Assembly: GCF_021018895.1 (NCBI RefSeq)
Contig: NC_079386.1
Coordinates: forward strand, 17,029,552 to 17,093,551
DNA: 64,000 bases
DNA from: Seriola aureovittata
Lineage: Eukaryota; Chordata; Actinopteri; Carangiformes; Carangidae
Reading direction: 5' to 3'
Positions 1 to 10,115 of this stretch are shown here, in pieces. Made by a program: the position numbers and the translations under genes. The notes beneath the pieces are model-generated. The model was not told the origin of the DNA, did no database searches, and worked only from the letters and a program-made list of their open reading frames with translations. Every line of letters begins with the position of its first letter. The stretch's first letter is position 1.

Positions 1-655
1 TCCCGGCTCGCAGCTCTCAGCTCGCTGACACACGGGCTCGCGGCTCTCAGCTCGCGGACACACGAGCTCGCGGCTTTCAGCTCCCGGCTCGCAGCTCTCA
101 GCTCGCTGACACACGGGCTCGCGGCTCTCAGCTCGCGGACACACAGGCTCGCGGCTCTCAGCTCGCTGACACACAGGCTCGCGGCTCTCAGCTCGCGGAC
201 ACACGAGCTCGCGGCTCTCAGCTCGCTGACATAAAGGCTCGTTGCTCTCAGCTCGCGGATACCCGAGCTCGCGGCTCTCAGCTCGCTGACACACAGGCTT
301 GTTGCTCTCAGCTCGCGGACACCCGAGCTCGCGGCTCTCAGCTCGCTGACACACAGGCTTGTTGCTCTCAGCTCGCTGACACACGGACTCTTAGCTTCCC
401 GGAGATATGCTAGTAACAAACGGACACAGGGGCTTTCAGCTCCCGGCTCTTAGCACGCGGACACACGGGCTCGTACCTTCCCGGAGATATGCTAGTAGCA
501 AGCGGACACACGGGCTCGTAGCTTCCCGGAGATATGCTAGTAGCTCGCGGACACACGGGCTCGTAGCTTCCCGGAGATATGCTAGTAGCTCGCGGACACA
601 CGGGCTCGTAGCTTCCCGGAGATAGGCTCATAGCACGCAGACACACCGGCTCTCA
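1..655. repeat. Compound GC-rich minisatellite, 30-bp units passing into 45-bp units
   Basis: From 1 to about 390 the sequence is a head-to-tail array of 30-bp units built on GCTCGCGGCTCTCAGCTCGC followed by a GACACACGG-like spacer. Units alternate slightly, so a 60-bp higher-order period is visible. From about 399 the array changes to a 45-bp unit containing CCGGAGATATGCTAGTAG and GGACACACGGGCTCG, with copies starting near 481, 526, 571 and 616. The 45-bp unit keeps the GACACACGGGCTCG part of the 30-bp unit, so one probably arose from the other. The array begins before the window. Confidence 0.9.
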
Positions 656-1370
656 CCTGTACAGAGAAACCCACGAGCCACAGACACCCGGGCTCTCGTG
701 CCGACTTCAAAATCTCGGCTACTGACAAAAGCCGAACAACAACAACCGATAAAGAAGCAGGTGTTGCTGCCCCGCCCCCTTGTTGCTCTTTATTAAAGAG
801 CCAGGTGAGCCAGCTTCACAGAGCCCGTGCAACCAGTGGTGTCGTCTAGTCGCCCCAGCCTCGCACTCATTCATACGGCAGCAGCTGTTTCAAAATAACC
901 CCAAACAAGAACCACCATGCTCAGTAATGCATTAAGTATGCATTAACATGAGATCATGAAAGACTTTTTGTATTCATATGATTATGTATTATCTAAATGT
1001 ATTGTAAGCAACACAAGATATACAACAGTCAACTTGACTTTTATTAACTGTCAAACAAGCAGTACGGATCTGTCCGTACAATAGAACAGTACAAGACAAA
1101 CAAGTTGAAATAAAGAAAAATGAATAAATAAATAATACACTTGTACAAAAAAATAACGTTTCAGAAAACAAGTGTAAACAGTGGTGCAAACATGCAAATA
1201 AAATTCTCTAAAGTGGAGCAAATAACAGCCGACTCCTAAACAGATCTGGAAATTAGAAAAAAATTAAACCAATAATCCACATTAAGAAGGGGTAAGAAGA
1301 GAAGGTGTAGGTGGGTTAAGGCTCTTTGGTGTGCATGTTCTTTTTGCCTGTGTGGCAGAGCAATGGCTTG
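656..1370. other. Intergenic, no gene seen
   Basis: The first part is unique-looking GC-balanced sequence with degenerate traces of the minisatellite. From about 900 it becomes AT-rich. No exon with splice sites or extended coding potential was recognised. It lies downstream of the minus-strand transposase-like frame and may be part of the same decayed element. Confidence 0.5.
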
Positions 1371-1865
1371 TCAACCAGGTTGTAACGTACTGCCTTGGCT
1401 CAATAAGACTAAGAGGGGGCCATTGATGCTAATCATCATCTGCATCTCTTTTGATATGTGTTGCACAATATCTGTGGAACTGTACCTCGAGTGCTGAAGC
1501 TCAATAAGATCATAATGATCAGGGAAAGGTCGGTTCATTTTGGCAAGATAGTGTGCTGTTCTGAATACAGCATCAGTCTCAGCTAACACAGTCTCTGACA
1601 CAGTTCTCGCTATATTTCCAAGTTGATCCCGTCTTCCTCTTTCTGTGAGCTCCTGAGCTATTTTGTGCGCCCTAGACGTCTCATGTCGCCGTATTTTGTT
1701 CCTATAGGACTCCAGAGCTGTTTGTCTGTCACTTGTACCTGAGCTCTGGATGTTAAAAGACACCCACTCCTCAGATGTTGATACCCTCTTCTCTGTGAGG
1801 ACACCAGTGGACTTTGTGGCACTGCAGATAGCACAACCTGGATCCTTTTTCTGCTTATATTGGCA
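1371..1865 (-). pseudogene. Decayed hAT-type/zinc-finger transposase-derived fragment
   Basis: A minus-strand open frame runs from just below a TAA at 1868-1866 to a TGA at 1373-1371, about 165 codons, with no convincing start ATG. It reads CAIC near its beginning (a CxxC pair), then EEWVSFNIQSSG, then a HETSRAHKIAQEL segment, giving the C-C...H-H order of TTF/BED-type fingers. Further on come YLAKMNRPFPDHYDLIELQ and HSRYSSTDIVQHI. This combination is typical, from memory, of the hAT-derived ZNF862/KIAA1586-like protein family that is multicopy in fish. The catalytic region is absent, so it is a remnant. An active host gene cannot be excluded, but the isolated exon argues against it. Confidence 0.6.
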
Positions 1866-2210
1866 TTAAGACTACAGAACAGGGCCAAATCCAATTAATG
1901 AACTGTTTACAACCTTCAGCCATGGCAAAGAATCTTTTTTTTTTTTTTTTTTTTTTAACAATTTCATTTTTAAATTCACCTTAACTTTGTACATTTAAAT
2001 TGTTTTTTTTTTTCAGCTTAAATGTTTTCAAATATTACTTAACTTTCTCCACTCTACAGAACAGGGCCAAAGAGAGAGAGAGGCGGAGCGAGAGAGAGGG
2101 AGAGAGAGAGAGGCGGCGCGAGAGAGGCGGAGAGAGAGAGAGGGAGAGAGAGGCGGCGCGAGAAAAATTTAAATGTAGGAGTGGCGTCTCCCTGAGTCGC
2201 TAGCTGAACT
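1866..2210. repeat. Poly-T and GA-rich simple-sequence segment
   Basis: Two oligo-T runs (about 1936-1957 and 2004-2012) are followed by a GAGAGAGGCGG-type purine tract (about 2070-2160). A 17-bp direct repeat, TACAGAACAGGGCCAAA, occurs at 1873-1889 and again at 2055-2071 and brackets the oligo-T part. Confidence 0.8.
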
Positions 2211-2266
2211 CGTGTGTCGGCTAGTTACGAGCATATCTCCGGGAGGCCAGAAGCCCGTGTGTCGGT
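2211..2266 (-). repeat. Inverted single copy of the 45-bp minisatellite unit
   Basis: Read on the minus strand this contains CCGACACACGGGC, then CTCCCGGAGATATGCTCGTA, then CCGACACACG. It is the 45-bp unit of the array at 399-655 in opposite orientation at roughly 80% identity by eye. It places related sequence on both sides of the transposase-like fragment. Confidence 0.75.
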
Positions 2267-2737
2267 GGATAGAATCTGGATATGGATATGATAAATGTGA
2301 AGAAGTCAGAAGTCAGACTGACAGGCAAACAGGAAGAACAGACATTAAACGACAGAGTCTACTGAGGTAGGTAGTTCTTATTTGTTTTGATATTGGATAT
2401 CCTCAGAGAGGAGTATGATTTCCCTGGTCTAGGAGCTGTTTCTCTGTCAGCCTGGATGTTGGGTTTCAGATCATCCATATATCCCACATCATGTAGCTTC
2501 TCTCTGGGGTTACCTATGTTTTGTTCCAGTGGCTCATTTCTCAACAGGTTCCCCAACACCCGACTCAGAGCTCTTTGTGGTTTCAGTCGTCCTGAGGAAA
2601 GTCAGTAGCACCAAGGGTCTACACTGGATCCCTGTGCCAAAGTCAGTAGTGTCGACCACTGAACTAAACTGACTCTTCTTTCTCTTGAGGTAGCTATATT
2701 CACTATTTCTCATCTATATATAATCTTGCTCCTGATT
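2267..2737. other. Intergenic, no gene seen
   Basis: Short open frames of 66-73 codons occur on both strands over the same bases. None has splice signals or recognisable motifs. Probably decayed repeat DNA. Confidence 0.45.
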
Positions 2738-2780
<43 letters not shown>

Positions 2781-2795
2781 TGTGTGTGTGTTTGT
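2738..2795. repeat. (GT)n microsatellite, left of the hAT-like insertion
   Basis: Nearly pure GT repeat. It resumes at 3485-3537 on the other side of the mobile element, so the element appears to have inserted into a pre-existing GT tract. Confidence 0.9.
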
Positions 2796-3484
2796 CAATG
2801 GCGGCTGCTGGTCTTATAAGGAGGGGAAGCTCATTTTCGGCCTACATCATAAAATATGTCCGTTTATTTATATGTAAATTCGCAGAGTGACAGAAGAGAG
2901 TCGCCAAACACAAAGCTAGTTGTTTTTAACAAAGACAAAGTCGCTGAGGATCAGTAACGTCTCCAGATCAACTCTGAACAACGGAATGAAAAACTTGAAA
3001 ACTGCTCCGGTGGATGCTTATACTTCAAGATCGCTGATTCGCTCATTTCGCTGTCAATCAAAAAGGGACTCAGCCTCAGACAGATCATCCAATCATCATG
3101 CAGAAGCCGAGCGTCCGGGCCAGCCCACTGTCCCATAGACCCCCAGAGACGCTGAGCGTTCGATGGGCGGGACAAAACCCAGCATTTATCCAATCACCGT
3201 CTAGTTTCGCTACAGTGGAACAACCCACTCTCTGCTTCCGCATTGAAGTCAGTAGACGCTCGGCGTCAACACTGTGTAAAGCTCTGTGGCGCTGCGGGGA
3301 TGAATGAGAAGAAGTCGTGTCGGTCACCTGTGATAAGTAGCTGATTCTGAACAAAAGATGAACGTGTTCTAGCGCATATTTAGTCAATGAAATGTTCACA
3401 CAACACTACATTTTTGACCAGTTATTTTGTTGACATTTTAGGGGAAGCTGAGCTTCCCTTGCAGTCTTAGAGCAATCGCCACTG
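2796..3484. mobile_element. Non-autonomous hAT-like DNA transposon (MITE), 689 bp
   Basis: The left end starts CAATGGCGGCTGCTGG and reaches GGGGAAGCTCA. The reverse complement of the right end starts CAGTGGCGATTGCTCT and reaches GGGAAGCTCA, giving imperfect terminal inverted repeats of about 35 bp with the CA(G/A)TGGCG start usual for hAT elements. The 8 bases outside the left end (GTGTTTGT, 2788-2795) match those outside the right end (GTGTGTGT, 3485-3492) at 7 of 8 positions, as expected for an 8-bp hAT target duplication, although the GT context weakens this. Short frames inside have no transposase similarity, so it would need a transposase in trans. Confidence 0.75.
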
Positions 3485-3495
3485 GTGTGTGTATG

Positions 3496-3527
<32 letters not shown>

Positions 3528-3537
3528 TGTGTGTGTG

Positions 3538-3657
3538 CGCTCTGAGCTCTTCTCTCCTCTTTCTCCTGCTGTTCTTAATCAGTTTTATCTGCTGTTTATT
3601 GTGAAAATGAAGATGTATATGAAACAGCAGGTGATGAAACTAGCTGACAGTAAACAG
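3538..3657 (+). repeat. Outer segment of inverted duplication, left copy
   Basis: This segment, next to a GT/GC-GT tract, reads GCTCTGAGCTCTTCTCTCC, then TTTATCTGCTGTTTATTGTG, and ends CTGACAGTAAACAG. The segment at 9983-10119 is its reverse complement with a few differences and also abuts a CA tract. The pair marks the outer limits of a palindromic duplication that encloses the two immunoglobulin-like genes. Confidence 0.85.
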
Positions 3658-4358
3658 TTAGTGTTAGCATTAAAATGCTGCTGACATGTTCATCAAATAC
3701 ATCACATTGATCTCATCGTCCCTGTACTGTTACACCCAGTGTGACTCCTGTCGTATACTGGGATTCACAGCCAGCTAAACTCTTTATGACATCATGACCT
3801 CCAAGGAACAGGCAAGTAGTTGTAGTTGGACAGGTTTAATGCCAAAAATTGTGAAACTGAAACACAGAGTACAGAAACATAAATTAACAACCGAGATTCA
3901 TACATTGCAGAAATAGCGGATTTAACATTTACAGATCTGGATCGGAAAAGTCCGCGATCGGATTTCGATCGTTATATTAAATACATAGTGTCAAATTTAA
4001 CCAAACACTTTGCACTCTAACAATGATAAATGTACTCACTTATATTGCCACGACAAGGGCAAAACAAACAGCTGGACAAAAAGTAAACATCCGAGTATCC
4101 CTCGTTATGGAGCAGAAAACGAAAACTTCCAGGTACCTCACTTCCTGTAAATTACACAGGTAAATAAACGCACTGCGCCCTCTATAGGCGAAAGGGGGCT
4201 ACTGCAACTGCAGGCACAAACAGTTCCAACACTTCTCTGAACTGTTGGAGTTAAACTGACACATTTTGACTTGTGAAGTCAGTGAAGCTCTAAATTACAT
4301 CTTTTAACAGGAAATGTGTTTGTGACTCTTCAGCTCTGTCTCCTCTCACAGGGAGAAG
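3658..4358. other. Upstream region of the Ig-like gene
   Basis: No other gene seen. The last 25-30 bases before the start codon (GTGACTCTTCAGCTCTGTCT, then CCTCTCACAGGGAGAAG) are conserved in the inverted copy, and homology is lost further upstream. The segment should hold the promoter and 5' UTR of the gene. No clear TATA box was identified. Confidence 0.5.
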
Positions 4359-5136
4359 ATGATCTGCTGCATCCTGCTGCTTCTCACACTGACCTCCTGT
4401 GTCTGTGGTTAGTTTACTCCTTCACTTTATTATCTAGAAACTGATACAAGTCCTCAGTTAGTCTGCTCCTCACTTTCCCTCTCTGTCTCCTCAACAGGAA
4501 CATTTGTAGTGAATGTGACACAGAGCTCCTATCAGGCAGAGGAGAACCACAACATCACACTGGAGTGGAGCTTCACAACCAAACCTCACACTCCACCTGA
4601 CTTCCTTATTATCTTCTGTGAACTGATCACTGATCTCAGAGACTCAGTCCTGTATCATCTACATGAGGGTGTTGAGGTCCCAGAGTCTCAGGATGAACAG
4701 TTTTCAGGACGAGTCCAGTGTGACAAAGACGTCCTCAGAGAAGGACGAATCAGACTTCATGTGTCCAGACTGAGGACTGAGGACTCAGGAGAGTACAGGT
4801 GTCGGGTCCTCACCTCTGATGGGAGGAACTTTGCTAAATGTCGACTCAACGTCTCTGGTGAGTAGATCCAGTAGAACTCAGTAGAAAGCTCTTTTTATAA
4901 ACGGTTATCAGTGTTGTACAGACTCTGCTGCTGAACTAGACTTGATGGAGTTTGGCTGCTCAGCTCTATAATATTTATATTTCTTTTCATTGTTCTCTTC
5001 AGCAGCTGTTGATCAGCCTGAAACTCAGAGACCAACTGAGAGACCAGAACCAGAGAGTCGGGGAAGGATCGGTCTCTACGCTGGACTGGGACTGACAGCA
5101 GCAGCAGCAGCAGCTCTACTGGTCAAACTCTGCTAA
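4359..5136 (+). CDS. Small single-Ig-domain type I membrane protein, three exons
   Basis: Exons are 4359-4407, 4498-4857 and 5003-5136, with donors GTTAGT and GTGAGT, acceptors AACAG and TTCAG, and matching phases, for 180 codons. Exon 1 encodes a signal peptide (MICCILLLLTLTSCVC). Exon 2 encodes one V-type Ig domain, with a YRC at Cys118 preceded by the usual F-strand motif RTEDSGEY. Exon 3 encodes a short stalk, a hydrophobic Ala-rich segment (about residues 160-177) and almost no cytoplasmic tail (VKLC). The usual B-strand cysteine is replaced in ITLEW (Trp40), while Cys57, Cys91 and Cys131 are extra. This resembles the many fish B7/butyrophilin-like or novel Ig receptors. No signalling motif is visible, and the exact family is not assigned. 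An inverted broken copy lies at 7810-8350. Confidence 0.8.
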
Positions 5137-5263
5137 GTCTTTGTTTCACTAAATCTCCTGATGACACAGTAAACCTTTATTCAGAGGTGTAAGAGTGAAG
5201 TTCCTGTCCAGAATACACTTCTTCTTTCTTCATCACATGTATCGTGTATATATTTATATTGTA

Positions 5264-5269
5264 AATAAA
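5264..5269 (+). terminator. AATAAA polyadenylation signal of the Ig-like gene
   Basis: A canonical AATAAA lies 128 bp after the TAA stop, followed by T-rich sequence. Confidence 0.65.
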
Positions 5270-5696
5270 CTTTATTTATATATGAGAAGTTGTCATCACT
5301 CTATGTGTAAATCTTTGAATATCAGACCCAGAAGTTTCTCAAAGAAGCAAAGACTCCAACAGTTTGTCACCAACAACAGAAACAATGATGATAAACTTCA
5401 TCAACACTAGTGTTTTTACACAGCACAATAATGAAGACAGACAATTCTAATAATGAAATATACAGAATATATGAGAAGACAGAAGATCAAACATGGACTT
5501 TGACCTAAAAGAGTGAATGTGACACATTAGACACATTAGTCAGGAGACACCGTCCAGAACATCAGAGCACACTACACCTGAATCACACGGGAAGGAGTCC
5601 ACAAAGAAAACACAAGGAAAACAAAGGCAGTTGTTTCTATGTCCATGTCTAAAGTCTTTGTATCATATTCTACAAGTTTTTATTCTCCAGGTTCTA

Positions 5697-5760
5697 CAGT
5701 CAGTCAGTCAGTCAGTCAGTCAGTCAGTCAGTCAGTCAGTCAGTCAGTCAGTCAGTCAGT
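5697..5760. repeat. (CAGT)16 tetranucleotide microsatellite
   Basis: Sixteen uninterrupted CAGT units, giving a repeated SVSQ peptide in one frame that is not a real protein. Confidence 0.97.
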
Positions 5761-7616
5761 AGGTTGTTTCAGAGTCATCAGGTTCAGTAAATGTGTGTTG
5801 ACACAAAGAAAAATATATCATGATGTCACTTCCTTGCAATTCCAAAGCACCGACTGTCACATTAACACACCTGTGAGCCAGTTGGTTAAACACAGCCATC
5901 AGGCACACACACCTTTCATATGACTTCATTCTGTTTGAACCAGTCACACACTGCTGTGCTGAACCTAAAACACTTTTAGCAATTATACTTCTCAGTGATT
6001 AGGGCACTGTAAGTGAAGTACAGAGAGAAAGTGCAAATGTACAATCAATTCACCAAACACTACACAAGACCAATGCTGCAGACTGATGAGAATATCATTC
6101 ATTTCTCTCCATACACCCAAATCATCATGTCAACATGGAGAATCACAACAAAACATGTCCCAGTTTTCATGCTACTACAGTCGTGTGCTTCACACTGTCA
6201 GCTCAGCACATATCAGACAAACAGAAAATACTGTGTCCAGTACAGGTTACAATTACAGTCAAAAATAAATAAATAAAACTGAAAATACAGTAGAGAAAAT
6301 ACGTTGTTTTCTGTAGTTCTCACAAGATAATCGGGGCTCCAGTCTCCCTTAAGAAGACATAGTACTTTAAGAGAAGTTGTTCCTCTGTTTCACCACGGGA
6401 GGGAGTATCACAGGAAGTGAGCAGGTGTAGCAGAGGTAAACAGGCCACACATTGTAATGCACAGAGCAAAAGACTGTAGACAAAAGGTGTAACCATGTAC
6501 TATGTCTATATTTTGCAGACGGTTCCAGTAAAAGATACACACTGGTTTTAATTCATTTTAATTCAAGTGTTGTCATTCTCATCTTTATTTCTGCTCCTGT
6601 GAAGCACCAGTGTTAATAAAGTTTATTATTATCGTCATCACACACACAAGAGTCAGAACAACTTCTCTCATAGAAATAGAAATTTATTTACAGGATATTC
6701 ACATTATAAACTGCATTGTAACAGTTTCCATCAGTGGTCAAGAGGGGAGTGGGACTGACAGTGTGAAGACGTCTAGACTCCAAATCTAATGTGATTTTAG
6801 TCGAATTTTACATTTGTCAGATCAAATGGAAACATTATTTACACTGATATGAGTTGTTGATGCTGTAATGACTCAATTTAAACTCTAAACCAAAACAATA
6901 TAAACATCATGTAACACAAAAATATGAATTTCATGTCACAGATAAACCTTTGACTCAGGTCCTGTCGTTATGATAGAGGAGACGAGAAGTTCAACGATAC
7001 TGAAACATACATGAAGAAAACACTTGAGGTAAAACAGGAAAGTGTCTGATGGTGTAAATGAGCACAAAGAGCTCCCTCCAGTGACCGTGCTCATTAACAA
7101 CAGTGTTAACTCACAGCTTTTCTCTGGAGATTACATCCAATGAAAAAGTGACAATAACAGGCAGCAAATAACAACAAGCTGTAACAGACAGGGAGAAAAT
7201 CAGATTTCAAAAATACAGTTTTACAGTTTTCAGGCAGTAAATGGAAGAACATTAACAACAATACAAACAGTCGCATCACTTCCTGTGAGCTGCTACAGTT
7301 TCATACCATCAGGTCAAGTGCATGATGGGTAAGTCAGTAAAAGTAGACAAGCTTCTCAGCATTATTTCATGAAGTGAACACAGTGCACGTTTCACATCTG
7401 TCTGACACAGTTTAACAAGGTGTCCTTTCAAAATAAGACTAGGTATAGATCTAGTGTATGACTGGACCGTGTATTGTTTCCACTGTAAAAGACGTAATAG
7501 AAACTGTTCCCACCAAATCATTTTGAAAGAGCCAATGGGAAAAGTCAAACACTGGACCGACCAATGGTGTAACTTCATCTCTCAGTCAGTCAGTCACAGA
7601 CTTTACTGACCACTTT
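5761..7616. other. Spacer between the two arms of the inverted duplication
   Basis: AT-rich DNA with only short frames in several phases and no recognisable exon. CAGT/TCAGTCAGTCAGTCACAG-like motifs recur near 7582-7597, echoing the tetranucleotide tract at 5697. Confidence 0.5.
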
Positions 7617-7661
7617 ATCATTGGCTGGACCACATACCACTGTTGAGGTCCAGCCAATGAT
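7617..7661. repeat. Perfect 15-bp inverted repeat (hairpin)
   Basis: The left arm ATCATTGGCTGGACC (7617-7631) and right arm GGTCCAGCCAATGAT (7647-7661) are exact reverse complements with a 15-nt loop. No T-tract or transposase-end signature accompanies it. Confidence 0.9.
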
Positions 7662-7809
7662 GGATGACAGTGTCCTGTGGCTCTTATAGTCACTTACTGA
7701 AGAAACTAAAGGGGAAAACAGTGTTTTCAGTGTCTGTGGTACAAAGTTGAATTCTGACACTTTCACTTACTTTGTGGATCAAACTGTTTCTGCTGAGCTG
7801 AAACGTTCC

Positions 7810-8350
7810 TCAGGACGAATGAATGAAAAGAGTCAGAACAACAGCTGCTGTCAGTCCCAGTCCACAGTAGAGGCTGATCCTTCCCCGACTTGCTGTGTTT
7901 GGTTCTCCAGGTTCTGTCTCAGGTTCTGTCTCAGGTTCTGTCTCAAGTTCAGGCCGATCCCTCGCTGCTGCAAAGAGACCAAACAAATCTGTGTTGTTCA
8001 TGTAAAGAAAAAACATTGCAGACGCAAAAACATTTCAATCAGTCCTGTAGATGATACAGGACTGATTGTCTGAGATCAGTGATCAGTTCACAGAAGATAA
8101 TAAGGGAGTCAGGTGGAGTGTGAGGTTTGGTTGTGAAGCTCCACTCCAGTGTGATGTTGTGGTTCTCCTCTGCCTGATAGGAGCTCTGTGTCACATTCAC
8201 TACAAATGTTCCTGTTGAGGAGACAGAGAGGGAAAGTGAGGAGCAGACTAACTGAGGACTTGTATCAGTTTCTAGATAATAAAGTGAAGGAGTAAACTAA
8301 CCACAGACACAGGAGGTCAGTGTGAGGAGCAGCAGGATGCAGCAGATCAT
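7810..8350 (-). pseudogene. Broken inverted copy of the Ig-like gene
   Basis: Exon 1 (8350-8302) and intron 1 are nearly identical to those of the intact gene at 4359. Exon 2 starts at 8211 and matches through HNITLEWSF, IIFCELITDL and VLYHL, then leaves homology at 8046 and hits an in-frame TGA (8041-8039) after LQD. The second half of the Ig domain, including the F-strand cysteine, is missing. An exon-3-like segment (7967-7810) survives with acceptor TTTGCAG, three repeats of ETEP in the stalk, a transmembrane-like LYCGLGLTAAVVLTLF and a TGA stop. A shortened secreted peptide could still be translated, but an Ig fold could not form. Confidence 0.8.
8036..8068. repeat. Perfect 14-bp palindrome at the pseudogene breakpoint
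   Basis: CAATCAGTCCTGTA (8036-8049) and TACAGGACTGATTG (8055-8068) are exact reverse complements around a 5-nt loop. The right arm is normal exon-2 sequence that has the counterpart TCAGTCCTGTA in the intact gene. The left arm replaces exon sequence that should continue differently, so it appears to be copied from the neighbouring arm. Confidence 0.92.
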
Positions 8351-9982
8351 CTTCTCCCTGTGAGAGGAGACAGAGCTGAAGAGTCACAAAGAAGGAAAAT
8401 CTACAGTCTGACTTCATTCAGTCAGTACGATGCTGCTTCCTCTTTATCATCCTGCTCATTACAAACAGCTGATCAGAGGACAGGACACCGAGCCTCCATG
8501 ATGATGTCAGAGACAATGTGAGCTTCAGTCACGGTGATGTCACGTTTGTTTTGACGTCTCACATTTAGAGAGAGAAAAACTTCATGAGCTGCAGTCACGT
8601 GTTTCTGCCACAAGATGGCGCCAGAGTTAGACTCTCCTCTGCTCCTGATACTTGTCTCAGCTCTCAGCTCTTTGCTGAACAGGACTCACTGCAGTGTTAG
8701 AGTTTTATGATGATCTGTCTCTCACTACATTGATCACGTCTGTTGAAAACGTATTGTCTAATTCAGGTTCAATGTGGTTTGATGTTGTTTTGCACACAAA
8801 CTGAGACAGAGAACAGAGAACTGGACTGTTGATCCACCTTCACTGACGACTCCACACCGCCCCCCACCGTCTGTCAGCAGAACTACAGCTGACATTGTCT
8901 CTGCTTTAAAGCTGTAAAAGGTTTATTATCATTTACATTAAATCTTACTCGCCCTGTGACGTCGACTCTCTCTTTACATCAGACTCGGTGCAGCAGCTCT
9001 GTCCTGTCTGAAATCTGTGTTTCTAAGGACGACAGTTACAGCTCATTAAAGTCACAATGAATGTGTCTGATTCTCTCTGTTCAAAGTCGATCAAATAAAA
9101 ATCAATACAAATTTCATGAAGAATCATGAAGCCAGACAAAATCATTTGGTTCAACATTTAGCTTCATTCACTAAAACACAAAGAGTCTGAAGATTTCACT
9201 CCTGGAAAATCAAGTTTCCAAGTTTCCTCACAGACGTTCATATAAACCTTCACAGAATCAACCAAGTTGTAATTATTGATCTCCACAGAGAGAAACAAAC
9301 AACTATTAACACACTGTATCTCAGAAAGTGTAAAACCTTTACACCAGGATCAATGTAACAACGATTACAACCTACTGCTCTGGAGGAACATGACAGTCAC
9401 ATCTTCTCTCACGGTGAGAGGAGGCGGCAGCTGCAGCTGCTTTTACACTCTGAGGTTACAGGACACACACAGGTGTGTGTTCTTACCTGTGACTGGTTGC
9501 CATTTGTACTGTTGTTGTTTTTCCTTGTTCTGTATGTACTGCAGTATGCCCCGCCCCCATAAAATGAGCCGTTCAGCAACCACAGCTTGACTGACGGAGG
9601 AGGAGTTGTCTGTGATTGGTTGTTCTCCTGTGATGAACACAGTGTACTGCCTATCACCTTTTACAAAATAAAATAAAATAAATTCCACTGACTTAATGCT
9701 TCAAAGTAATAATAGAAATAATAGAAATGTGGTGTTAATAGTACAATATTACTACTAAAACTATATACTATAAAACTGGGGCTACGATGAGGAAAGCACG
9801 ACCAGCTCTTCCCATCATGTTCCTGCGTCAGATGAGAAGAGTCACTGTTCATGGCATCAGTCCATCAGACTCAGACTCCGTCCTCCTGCATGAAGCCTGT
9901 TCTACCTGACTACAACATGAACACTGAACCATTATCTAATGTTCACACTGTATACATGTTGATATGTTCATACTGAATGGCA
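8351..9982. other. Right-arm flank of the inverted duplication, no gene seen
   Basis: About 25-30 bp next to the pseudogene start match the intact copy, after which the arms differ. The left arm has about 700 bp between gene and outer segment and this arm about 1.6 kb, so insertion or deletion has occurred. Short frames around 9276-9690 overlap on both strands and look non-coding. Confidence 0.5.
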
Positions 9983-10115
9983 CTGTTTACTGTCAGGTAG
10001 TTTAATCTACAACTCTTTCATCACCTGCTGTTTTTAATATACATCTTCATTTTCACAATAAACAGCAGATAAAACTGAGTAAGAACAGCAGGAGAAAGAG
10101 GAGAGAAGAGCTCAG

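Noticed and set aside
1..390. Regular 30-bp repeats resembling a CRISPR array
   Set aside because: The units are head-to-tail without unique spacers, and the genome is eukaryotic. This is a minisatellite.
3085..3399. 104-codon minus-strand frame
   Set aside because: It lies entirely inside the non-autonomous hAT-like element, overlaps other frames and has no protein features.
5639..5923. Protein with an SVSQ repeat
   Set aside because: It is the translation of the (CAGT)16 microsatellite.
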